From NCBI GenBank assembly GCA_036395835.1, contig DASWCW010000294.1:1-8391 (forward strand): a DNA stretch of 8,391 nt, read 5' to 3'. Positions 1 to 5,819 of this stretch are shown in pieces (position 1 is the stretch's first letter; the number at the start of each line of letters is the position of its first letter). Position numbers and translations under genes: made by a program. The DNA is from AP-16 sp036395835. GTDB lineage: Bacteria; Pseudomonadota; Alphaproteobacteria; Rhizobiales; Xanthobacteraceae. Under the pieces are notes generated by a model. The model worked only from the letters and a program-made list of their open reading frames with translations, was not told the origin of the DNA and ran no database searches.

Positions 1-29
1 CTAGTGTCCCGATTCTGAAGTTCCTATTC
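1..29 (+). repeat. IS630 left terminal inverted repeat
   Basis: This end begins CTAGTGTCCCG and pairs with the right end at 1173-1201, with 23 of 29 positions matching. The TA at 2-3 is taken as one copy of the target duplication. The transposase stop codon lies just inside, at 24-26, so the coding frame ends within this repeat. Confidence 0.82.
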
Positions 30-1118
30 AACTTTTGCGTGGACCGCGAGTGTGCGGCGGCAGAAGCGTTCTATGGCGGCCAGGATATCGTCGGATGTCT
101 TGGTCCAGCGGAAGGGTTTGGGGTCGGCGTTGCGAGCCTGGATATAGGTATTGATCGCCGCTTCCAAGTCCGCGGCCGAGCGATGGGCGCTACGCTTGAT
201 CTGTCGCTCGGACAGCAGCGCAAAGAACCGCTCGACTTGGTTGATCCATGACGAGGATGTCGGCGTGAAGTGCCTATGCCAGCGCGGGCGTTTGGCGAAC
301 CAATCGCGGATCAACTTGGTCTTGTGGCTCGAGGCGTTGTCCATGACAATGTGGATATCGAGATCTCGCGGCACATTTTCCTCAATCTCATCGAGGAACT
401 TGCGGAACTCGCTTGCGCGATGGCGCGGCATGCATTTTGCGATGACCTTGCCGACCTTGATGTCGAGCGCTGCGAAGAGCGTCGTGGTCCCGTGGCGCTT
501 GTAGTCATGCGTGCGCCGCTCGACTTGGCCGGGGCGCATCGGCAGCAGGGGTTGCGAGCGGTCAAGCGCCTGGATTTGGCTCTTCTCGTCCACACAGAGC
601 ACCAGCGCACGATCCGGCGGATCGAGGTACAGCCCGACGATGTCGCGCACTTTCTCGACAAACATTAGGTCGGTGGAGAGCTTGAAGGTCTCGACCCGGT
701 GCGGTTGCAGCCCGAAGGCACCCCAGATGCGATGCACGCTCGTTACCGAAACACCTGAGGACCTGGCCATCGACCGGCGGCTCCAGTGGGTTGCATCCTG
801 CGGCATCGTCTCAAGCGTCTTCGTCACGACCTCGGTGATCTTGTCGTCCCCAATCTTGCGCGGGGCGCCAGGACGCGGCTCGTCATCAAGCCCGTCGCGG
901 CGCTTTTTGGCGAACCGCCTGCGCCAGGTCCCGACCGTCAGCCGCGATACGTCGAGCTTTTTCGCAATCGTGCTGTTGTTCAGACCTTCCGCCGCCAGCA
1001 GCACGATGCGCGCTCGTGTCGCCGCGCCGTGCGACGACTTGCGTCGCCGAACGAGGGTTTCCAGCTCGCCCAGCTCCTCGGCGCTGAGTACAATCTTCAC
1101 CGCTGTGCCGCGTGCCAT
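24..1118 (-). CDS. IS630-family DDE transposase
   Basis: This 364-residue protein should catalyse cut-and-paste transposition of the surrounding element. An N-terminal helix-turn-helix region covers about residues 11-135: one unit sits near 47-70 (STIAKKLDVSRLTVGTWRR) and a second near 115-135. The RNase H-like catalytic domain follows. The three catalytic acids are visible: D177 in CVDEKS, D260 in VMDNASSHK, and E296 in WINQVERFF. The 35 residues between the second and third fit the DD(34-35)E spacing of IS630. Length is full for the family and no frameshift is seen. The start at 1118 has GGGAG six bases upstream. That site lies inside a hairpin (1123-1148), so translation may be damped. The gene points away from purA. 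Confidence 0.93.
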   Translation of the reverse strand: MARGTAVKIVLSAEELGELETLVRRRKSSHGAATRARIVLLAAEGLNNSTIAKKLDVSRLTVGTWRRRFAKKRRDGLDDEPRPGAPRKIGDDKITEVVTKTLETMPQDATHWSRRSMARSSGVSVTSVHRIWGAFGLQPHRVETFKLSTDLMFVEKVRDIVGLYLDPPDRALVLCVDEKSQIQALDRSQPLLPMRPGQVERRTHDYKRHGTTTLFAALDIKVGKVIAKCMPRHRASEFRKFLDEIEENVPRDLDIHIVMDNASSHKTKLIRDWFAKRPRWHRHFTPTSSSWINQVERFFALLSERQIKRSAHRSAADLEAAINTYIQARNADPKPFRWTKTSDDILAAIERFCRRTLAVHAKVE

Positions 1119-1122
1119 CTCC

Positions 1123-1148
1123 GTCTCCCGAATCGCAGCCCGGGAGAC
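1123..1148 (-). promoter_or_regulatory. Hairpin covering the transposase ribosome binding site
   Basis: A perfect 8-bp inverted repeat (GTCTCCCG at 1123-1130, CGGGAGAC at 1141-1148) encloses a 10-nt loop just upstream of the transposase start codon. In the minus-strand transcript the 3' arm contains the GGGAG that would act as Shine-Dalgarno sequence, six bases before ATG. Folding would hide it. Other insertion sequences such as IS10 and IS50 are known to sequester the transposase start region in transcripts entering from outside. That this hairpin does the same is inference. Confidence 0.5.
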
Positions 1149-1172
1149 AGGGAATCACAAGCCCAAATGATC

Positions 1173-1201
1173 GACTAGGAATTTCTGGAACGGGCCACTA
1201 G
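1173..1201 (-). repeat. IS630 right terminal inverted repeat
   Basis: Read on the minus strand this end begins CTAGTGGCCCG. Relative to the left end the mismatches fall at repeat positions 7, 12, 14, 16, 20 and 27. The TA at 1199-1200 is the second copy of the presumed target duplication. The repeat lies about 55 nt upstream of the transposase start. Confidence 0.82.
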
Positions 1202-1619
1202 TTCACACAGGGCACCGATTGTTTGAACGCCCTGCCTGGTGTGCTTCCCGGCGTATCGCCGGAGGCAAAGACCCCCCGTGGCCGGGTGATATTTGCTGCG
1301 CGCCTGCCGGGTCTGTCGCAAGCGCGCAGACGGCGCGGCTCGCGCCGCTCTTCGCCCGCGAACGCCGGGAGCCAAAATCAGCGCTGCCGCGATCTTGCCG
1401 CGAGATTGCCTTGGAGAGAGCGAAATCATCCGCTGTGGTTAGTCTGGCGCGACGGCAAGGGGTGAATAAGACCCGTAAAATCAGGCAGTTGGGCTGCGGA
1501 CGGCGGGTTCCGTCGCGGCCGCGTCGGCTTGCCTGGAGGGGTGAGGGTCCGAATGCCGGGCAAACCTTCGTCGCTTCGAGATTATCCTGGGCGTCGACGA
1601 CGCGGAGGAAAGCCGCCTC
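1202..1619. other. Gene-free stretch between the IS element and purA
   Basis: No convincing gene is seen in about 418 bases. The open frames here are arginine-rich or mirror purA. Two hairpins without T-runs are visible: CCGGCG/CGCCGG (1248-1253 with 1257-1262, 3-nt loop) and CGGCGCG/CGCGCCG (1331-1337 with 1341-1347, 3-nt loop). They might be the end of a transcription unit that once lay upstream, before the IS inserted. The purA promoter should lie in this stretch, but I found no -35/-10 pair good enough to name. The last part carries the purA ribosome binding site GGAGGAA at 1604-1610. Confidence 0.6.
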
Positions 1620-2912
1620 ATGGCCAATGTGGTCGTGGTTGGGTCCCAGTGGGGGGACGAAGGGAAAGGCAAAATCGTCGACTGGCTGTCGGAGCAAGCC
1701 GACATCGTGGTTCGCTTCCAGGGTGGGCATAATGCGGGTCACACGCTGGTCATTGACGGAACGACCTACAAGCTGTCGCTGCTGCCGTCGGGGGTCGTGC
1801 GGCCGGGGAAGCTTTCCGTGATCGGCAACGGTGTCGTGATCGATCCACGCGCGCTGCTTGAGGAAATCGATCGCCTCAGGGGGCAAGGAGTCGACGTCAC
1901 GCCGCAGAGCCTGCGGATTGCCGAGAATGCCACGCTGATCTTGCCGCTGCACCAGGAGCTCGATGCGATTCGCGAGTCCTCCAACATGCTCACGCGCGTG
2001 GGCACAACCCGGCGCGGCATCGGCCCCGCTTACGAGGACAAGGTCGGCCGGCGCGCCATCCGCGTCATGGATCTCGCGGATCCGCTCGCGCTCGGGCGCA
2101 AGATCGAGCGCCTGTTGGCGCACCACAACGCCTTACGGCGCGGGCTCGGGCTCGAGGAAATCGGCGTCGGCGCGGTCCGCGAGCAGCTTGAGAGCGTCGC
2201 AGCGCGCGTGCTGCCCTACGTGGACTCGGTGTGGTCGCTCCTCGATCAAAAGCGCCGCGAGGGCAAGCGCATCTTGTTCGAAGGCGCGCAGGGTGCCCTC
2301 CTCGACATCGACCACGGCACCTACCCGTTCGTGACGTCCTCCAATACGGTCGCGGCGCAGGCCGCGACGGGCTCGGGTCTCGGCCCAGCGGCGATCGGCT
2401 ACGTGCTCGGCATCTGCAAAGCCTATACGACGCGGGTGGGCGAGGGACCCTTCCCCACCGAGCAGGCCAACGATATCGGCCGCCTGATCGGGGAGCGCGG
2501 CCGCGAATTCGGCACCGTGACCGGCCGGCCGCGGCGCTGCGGCTGGTTCGATGCCGTGCTCGTGCGCCAGAGCGTTCGCACCAGCGGGATCAACGGTTTG
2601 GCGCTGACCAAGCTCGACATCCTGGATGGTTTGAGAGAACTTAAGGTTTGTGTGGGATACCGCCTCGATGGTCGCGAGATCGATTATCTCCCGGCGAGCG
2701 AGCATGCCCAGGCCGAGGTCGAACCGATCTACGAGACCGTGGAGGGCTGGCAGGCGGAGACCGCCCGGGCGCGCTCCTGGGCACAGCTGCCCGCGCAGGC
2801 CATCAAGTATGTGCGCCGGATCGAGGAACTGGTGGGCTGCCCGGTCGCGCTGCTGTCGACGAGCCCTGAGCGCGAGGACACCATTCTGATGCAAAACCCG
2901 TTCGAGGCCTGA
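1620..2912 (+). CDS. purA: Adenylosuccinate synthetase
   Basis: This 430-residue cytoplasmic enzyme joins IMP and aspartate using GTP to give adenylosuccinate, the first committed step to AMP. The length is normal for the bacterial family. The N-terminal GTP loop G12-DEGKGK-18 contains catalytic D13, and H41 lies in QGGHNAGH (35-42), both at the E. coli numbering. Further family blocks are TTRRGIGPAYEDK (129-141), FEGAQGALLDID (220-231), the loop TVTGRPRRCGWFD (299-311) with R303 and R305, and the guanine-binding TKLD (330-333). The ATG at 1620 has GGAGGAA nine bases upstream, and the first residues match the usual family N-terminus. The next gene starts 35 nt after the stop with no terminator between, so the two are probably cotranscribed. 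An IS630 element lies about 420 bp upstream. Confidence 0.98.
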   Translation: MANVVVVGSQWGDEGKGKIVDWLSEQADIVVRFQGGHNAGHTLVIDGTTYKLSLLPSGVVRPGKLSVIGNGVVIDPRALLEEIDRLRGQGVDVTPQSLRIAENATLILPLHQELDAIRESSNMLTRVGTTRRGIGPAYEDKVGRRAIRVMDLADPLALGRKIERLLAHHNALRRGLGLEEIGVGAVREQLESVAARVLPYVDSVWSLLDQKRREGKRILFEGAQGALLDIDHGTYPFVTSSNTVAAQAATGSGLGPAAIGYVLGICKAYTTRVGEGPFPTEQANDIGRLIGERGREFGTVTGRPRRCGWFDAVLVRQSVRTSGINGLALTKLDILDGLRELKVCVGYRLDGREIDYLPASEHAQAEVEPIYETVEGWQAETARARSWAQLPAQAIKYVRRIEELVGCPVALLSTSPEREDTILMQNPFEA

Positions 2913-2947
2913 AACAAGCGTATCCTGCACCCGGAACGAGTACTCCG

Positions 2948-4696
2948 ATGGCCGACTATTATCCCCTCATCTCCCGCGCGGTCGGCGCGCTTGAAAAAAA
3001 CACTGGCGAGAACCGCCGCGCGATCTATGACCGCGCACGTGCAGCCCTGCTCGCGCAGTTGCGGGGGGTGACGCCGCCGCTTGACGAATCCGACATCACC
3101 CGCGAGCGCCTCGCGCTCGAAGAATCGATCCGTAAGGTGGAGGCTGAATCGGCGCGCCAGTTCGTGGAGGCCGCGCGGCAGATGCCGGCGGCGAAAGTCC
3201 GCCAGTTCCGGCAGTGGGAGACATCGTCCAAAGCCCGTTCCACCGAAACTCATCCGGCCGAGCCTCGGCGGTCGGACGAGGCCGATGCCCAGGAGGTCCG
3301 ACGACAGCACTACGCCGATTCACCGCCGCCGGCGTCGCCGGTGGGTGCGCCTGCATCGCAGGACACTTCGCGCAGGGCGGGGCCGGCGCCGCCGCGCAGC
3401 ATGCCCGATGCGGAGCAGTCGGATTCGATTTTCGACCGGCCATTGCCGCCGCAGCCGCAGCCACCGATACCGACGACGCCCGAGGCGCGGCCTGGCGCAG
3501 GCGAGCGCCGCTCCTTCTTCGATGCCTTTCGCCGCACCCCGGCAGGGGTGCTTGGCGCGCTGCGAGGGGAAAAATCCGAGCGCGCCGGCGATGATGCAGC
3601 CGCGGCGTCGGATCTCGATCACCGCCCTGCTCCCTATGACAGCTCGCAGTTCGACCGCGCCGAGCCGCGGCGCTTCGAGCCGCCGACGCCGGATGAGCGC
3701 ATGTTCGCGTCAAAGGCGCGAGAAGAGCGCATGTTCGAGCCACAGGAGGCAGACGAAGCGCATCCGCACGCGGATTTCTCCCAGCCGCTGCTCGAGCCGT
3801 CGTTTGCGGTCGATGATTCGCATCCAGTGGCTCCAGATCACCATGCTGCAACCGAGGGGATCAACGAGGAATACGCGTACGACGAATTTGAAGACGACGT
3901 CGCGCCGCGCCGGTCATACCGCGGTCTGATCAAGGGTGTTGCCGCGGCCGTAATCGGTATTGTCGTCATCGGCATCGGCGTATGGCAGTGGCCCAACATG
4001 GTGGCGCTCTACCGCTCGTTCCGCACCCCCGCGGTCGACACCGCGCGCGAGGCACCGCCACCGGCGGCCACGCGACCGAAGATCACCGATCGAATCGAGC
4101 CCGGCAGCCCGCAGACCGCGGTGGCGCCGCCGGCAGGCACGCAGCCGGGCGTGACGGCCGCGCAAAAGGTGGTGCTGTACGAAGAGGATCCTGCCGATCC
4201 CAATGGCAAGCGTTTCGTTGGCTCGGCGATCTGGCGGACCGAGACCGTCACGCCCGGCCCGGGCCAGCCGCCCGAGCTTGCCATTCGTGCCGACGTAGAA
4301 GTGCCGGAGCGCAAGCTCGCCATGACCTGGTCGCTCCGCCGCAATACCGACAAAGGCCTGCCCGCGACCCACACGGTCGAGATCATGTTCAAAGTGCCCC
4401 CGGATTTTCCCTCCGGCGGCATCTCCAATGTTCCCGGCATCTTGATGAAGCAAGCCGAGCAGACGCGCGGCGTGCCGCTCGCCGGACTCGCGGTCAAGGT
4501 GACACCCGGCTTCTATCTCATCGGACTATCCAACGTGGAAGCCGACAAGGACCGCAACATTCAAATGCTCAAGGAACGGAGCTGGTTCGACATACCGGTG
4601 GTTTACAACAATAACCGTCGCGCCATCCTGGCTCTGGAGAAAGGCACGCCCGGCGAGCGCGTTTTCGCCGACGCGTTCAAGGCGTGGAAGCAGTAG
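2948..4696 (+). CDS. Single-pass membrane protein of unknown function
   Basis: I cannot name a function for this 582-residue protein. It has four zones. Residues 1-90 are a charged, probably helical segment starting MADYYPLISRAVGALEKNTG. Residues about 91-325 are rich in proline, alanine and acidic residues and probably disordered, with a short repeat (D/E)ERMF at 249-253 and 259-263. One transmembrane segment spans about 328-349 (VAAAVIGIVVIGIGVW), preceded by RRSYRGLIK. Residues about 405-582 form a compact, probably beta-rich domain. The arginines and lysine before the membrane segment suggest the N-terminus is cytoplasmic and the C-terminal domain periplasmic. The ATG at 2948 has only a weak GGAACGAG upstream. 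Tight spacing to purA suggests cotranscription, and a terminator follows 23 bases after the stop. In my recollection, similar unnamed proteins follow purA in related rhizobia. Confidence 0.85.
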   Translation: MADYYPLISRAVGALEKNTGENRRAIYDRARAALLAQLRGVTPPLDESDITRERLALEESIRKVEAESARQFVEAARQMPAAKVRQFRQWETSSKARSTETHPAEPRRSDEADAQEVRRQHYADSPPPASPVGAPASQDTSRRAGPAPPRSMPDAEQSDSIFDRPLPPQPQPPIPTTPEARPGAGERRSFFDAFRRTPAGVLGALRGEKSERAGDDAAAASDLDHRPAPYDSSQFDRAEPRRFEPPTPDERMFASKAREERMFEPQEADEAHPHADFSQPLLEPSFAVDDSHPVAPDHHAATEGINEEYAYDEFEDDVAPRRSYRGLIKGVAAAVIGIVVIGIGVWQWPNMVALYRSFRTPAVDTAREAPPPAATRPKITDRIEPGSPQTAVAPPAGTQPGVTAAQKVVLYEEDPADPNGKRFVGSAIWRTETVTPGPGQPPELAIRADVEVPERKLAMTWSLRRNTDKGLPATHTVEIMFKVPPDFPSGGISNVPGILMKQAEQTRGVPLAGLAVKVTPGFYLIGLSNVEADKDRNIQMLKERSWFDIPVVYNNNRRAILALEKGTPGERVFADAFKAWKQ

Positions 4697-4702
4697 CAGC
4701 CA

Positions 4703-4886
4703 TCACCTGACGCATACACGACGCGGCCTCAGGGCCGCGTCAATTTTTTCTTGGCTGTTGGCAGGCGGCGGATAAACCGCCGCCCCGCCGAGGAGGGGGA
4801 CGAACTCGCGCTGCCGCGGATCGAACATCGATCCGCAGCGGTTGCGGTAGCGCGTATCGCGCGGCTGTGCGCCCGATCGCGCTCGA
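4703..4886 (-). other. Possible out-of-frame tail of the 61-residue exported protein gene
   Basis: Directly after the stop of the 61-residue exported protein, another minus-strand frame stays open to a stop at 4703-4705. It reads through a stretch including RYRNRCGSMFDPRQREFVP. In codons spanning 4855-4754, 29 of 34 have G or C in the third position, as expected for coding DNA in this genome. A single-base shift near 4887 would join the two parts into one exported protein of about 130 residues with a third cysteine. Against this, the frame runs into the opposite-strand terminator (4720-4749), and high third-position GC can arise by chance in GC-rich DNA. Confidence 0.25.
4720..4749 (+). terminator. 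Intrinsic terminator after the purA unit
   Basis: A perfect 9-bp stem starts GACGCGGCC at 4720, has a 4-nt loop TCAG and closes with GGCCGCGTC ending at 4741. AA and a run of six T follow (4744-4749). It sits 23 bases after the stop of the 582-residue membrane protein and is correctly oriented for the plus strand. The same 9-bp stem is used by the terminator after the TetR gene at 6475-6503. Confidence 0.9.
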
Positions 4887-5072
4887 TCATCCCTCGTTGC
4901 GGCAATAAAACCTGTGCGCATCGGGGCTCTCGTCTTGCGGCGCGCAGTATTGGGCCAGTTCGGTGCCGGCGGGCGCTCCAGTTCGGACCTGTCCGAATGA
5001 ACCGCTCGCGGCGGTGAGCGCGAGCATGCCGATCAAGCCGGAATTCGCTGCGTATCGCAGTATCGTTTTCAT
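4887..5072 (-). CDS. Small exported protein with two cysteines (61 aa)
   Basis: The protein starts MKTILRYAANSGLIGMLALT, a typical Sec signal peptide: lysine and arginine, then a hydrophobic core. Cleavage is likely near SFG-Q (about residues 25-28). The predicted mature part is about 34 residues with two cysteines, C43 (AQYCAPQDES) and C57 (HRFYCRNEG), which could form a disulfide in the periplasm. GGAG lies eight bases before the ATG. No function is recognised. The gene is last in a leftward series behind two other short genes, 92 nt after the preceding stop. It may be cut short by a frameshift, because a coding-like frame continues beyond its stop. Confidence 0.62.
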   Translation of the reverse strand: MKTILRYAANSGLIGMLALTAASGSFGQVRTGAPAGTELAQYCAPQDESPDAHRFYCRNEG

Positions 5073-5164
5073 GGCTGGTGCTCCGGCGTTTGCCCGCGCC
5101 CAAAGGGCTCATTTGCAGGCGGCAGGCCGCGGAGCCGGCCGCCTAGACCAAAACACATTGTGCG

Positions 5165-5392
5165 CTATTCCTGCTGGCCGTGGTCGTGCATGCAGGAGCG
5201 GAACGAGTGGAGTTGGTGAGCACCCCAGGTCGATTGCGACATCTTTCCGGACTGGCCACTACACTCGCGCAACGCCTGCTCGCGCGCGCTACTCATGGGA
5301 TTCTCACTGCGCTGTGCCAAGCTCGGCGATGCGACCGCGGCAATCGCGAGGCCAAGTGCGATTGCAGCAGCATGTTTGTTGATGGCAAACAT
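5165..5392 (-). CDS. Small exported protein with two cysteines (75 aa)
   Basis: This short protein begins MFAINKHAAAIALGLAIAAV and has a clear signal peptide with cleavage expected at SLA-Q (after A26). The mature part is about 49 residues, with C44 in LRECSGQSGK and C67 in FRSCMHDHGQQE, a likely intramolecular disulfide pair. The start is firmly set by a full AAGGAGGT Shine-Dalgarno sequence at about 5397-5404, four bases before the ATG. It lies 35 nt downstream of the DoxX-like gene on the same strand and is probably cotranscribed from the TetR-controlled promoter. I recognise the general type (short exported proteins with REQALREC and SC motifs near the C-terminus in rhizobia) but no function. 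Confidence 0.78.
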   Translation of the reverse strand: MFAINKHAAAIALGLAIAAVASPSLAQRSENPMSSAREQALRECSGQSGKMSQSTWGAHQLHSFRSCMHDHGQQE

Positions 5393-5427
5393 TGTTACCT
5401 CCTTCAGTTAAGCGAACTCGGGACCGG

Positions 5428-5691
5428 CTACGCGGCGGGCAGGGCGCCGACGACTTCGCGCGCTCGCGCAGCGGCGTATGCGGGTGAGGCGAACTGGCGA
5501 GGAAGGGCGGCTGCAACGCGCTCGCTCACGGGGGCGATTGCCGATCCGGCCATGAGGCCGAGCCATTGCCGCGTGCCCATCATCTCGATCTGGTGGACCA
5601 CAAGATCGAGCCCGCCTGGTTGTCCGCCACTAGCTGCGAACAGCAGAAGCCCGAAAACGAGCTGCAATCCGCGTAGTGCTTTATGTGTCAT
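5428..5691 (-). CDS. Short DoxX-like protein, probably truncated (87 aa)
   Basis: The first 50 residues, including ALRGLQLVFGLLLFAAS and a stretch ending RQWLGLMAGS, resemble the start of DoxX-family membrane proteins: a first membrane helix, a loop, then GxxQWLRYLTG. DoxX proteins are normally about 120-150 residues with four membrane helices. Here only one hydrophobic segment (about 8-22) is clear. The remainder (SERVAAALPRQFASPAYAAA...) is alanine- and arginine-rich and not hydrophobic, and other frames do not restore a membrane-like sequence. The gene may be a decayed or internally deleted DoxX, or a separate small membrane protein. The ATG at 5691 has AAGGA eight bases upstream. It is the first gene after a TTGACA promoter overlapped by repeated operator-like sites, divergent from the TetR gene. 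Small membrane proteins of this kind are common TetR neighbours. Confidence 0.5.
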   Translation of the reverse strand: MTHKALRGLQLVFGLLLFAASGGQPGGLDLVVHQIEMMGTRQWLGLMAGSAIAPVSERVAAALPRQFASPAYAAARAREVVGALPAA

Positions 5692-5752
5692 GGCGCCTAT
5701 CCTTCTCCGGTCGGCCCGGCCCGCGGTTAAAGGAATGGACTTTCCGCGGGGG

Positions 5753-5783
5753 TTGTGTTACTGACCGGTAACGCACATATAGG
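5753..5783 (+). promoter_or_regulatory. Candidate rightward promoter of the TetR gene
   Basis: A weak -35, TTGTGT (5753-5758), could pair with CATATA (5776-5781, 17-nt spacing) or TATAGG (5778-5783, 19-nt spacing). If so, operator copy 1 lies in the spacer and copy 2 near the start site, mirroring the leftward promoter. The hexamers are poor matches, and the call rests mainly on position. Confidence 0.28.
5759..5772 (+). promoter_or_regulatory. Operator-like direct repeat, copy 1
   Basis: The 14-mer TACTGACCGGTAAC is identical to copy 2, whose start is 25 bp further on. With the flanking base pairs it forms the inverted repeat GTTAC-N6-GTAAC (5757-5761 and 5768-5772) and contains the palindrome ACCGGT. 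This fits a dimeric TetR-family repressor site. Identification as the site of the adjacent regulator is inference from position. Confidence 0.62.
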
Positions 5784-5808
5784 TACTGACCGGTAACACC
5801 TATGTCAA
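5780..5808 (-). promoter_or_regulatory. Leftward promoter of the small-gene cluster
   Basis: On the minus strand a perfect -35 hexamer TTGACA (complement of 5803-5808) is followed by a 17-nt spacer and a weak -10, TACCTA (complement of 5780-5785), with further TATAT just downstream. The start site would be near 5773, about 80 nt before the first start codon. The spacer holds one operator-like repeat (5784-5797) and the expected start region holds the other (5759-5772). Confidence 0.55.
5784..5797 (+). promoter_or_regulatory. Operator-like direct repeat, copy 2
   Basis: This is an exact second copy of the 14-mer at 5759-5772. It also sits inside a wider dyad, TAGGT (5780-5784) and ACCTA (5798-5802), centred within half a base of its ACCGGT core. 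It occupies the -35/-10 spacer of the leftward promoter, where a bound repressor would block RNA polymerase. Confidence 0.62.
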
Positions 5809-5819
5809 GGGGAGGCGCC

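Larger units (their letters stand above)
1..1201. mobile_element. Complete IS630-family insertion sequence
   Basis: The element is bounded by imperfect terminal inverted repeats. Positions 1-29 match the reverse complement of 1173-1201 at 23 of 29 bases, and both ends begin CTAGTG. TA dinucleotides lie at 2-3 and 1199-1200, so the element proper is about 4-1198 (roughly 1.2 kb). IS630/Tc1-type elements insert at TA and duplicate it, often within CTAG, which agrees with both ends. One intact transposase gene fills the interior on the minus strand. Both ends and the full reading frame are present, so this copy looks complete and potentially active. The window starts one base outside the left TA, so the sequence to its left cannot be seen. 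Confidence 0.88.

Noticed and set aside
1223..1465. Plus-strand 80-residue open frame between the IS element and purA
   Set aside because: The translation is arginine- and proline-rich with no domain or signal, there is no good ribosome site, and it is typical of GC-rich non-coding DNA.
1203..2126. Long minus-strand open frame of 307 codons across the purA start
   Set aside because: It is the antisense shadow of purA plus GC-rich intergenic DNA. It has no recognisable motifs and purA on the other strand is certain.
3081..3929. Plus-strand 282-residue arginine-rich frame inside the membrane protein gene
   Set aside because: It is a frame-shifted shadow of the 582-residue gene. Long arginine and serine runs are characteristic of the wrong frame in GC-rich coding DNA.
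4764..4784. Perfect 8-bp hairpin GGCGGCGG/CCGCCGCC as a minus-strand terminator
   Set aside because: No U-run follows on either strand, and the sequence lies within the coding-like tail frame.
4751..5017. Plus-strand 88-residue open frame
   Set aside because: It is antisense to the 61-residue exported protein gene, arginine-rich, and lacks a ribosome site or recognisable features.
5802..5819. Upstream ATG at 5802 as the start of the TetR gene
   Set aside because: It has no ribosome site, overlaps the opposing TTGACA and the outer dyad of operator copy 2, and adds six residues containing the better start's own ribosome site. The ATG at 5820 is preceded by GGGGAGG.
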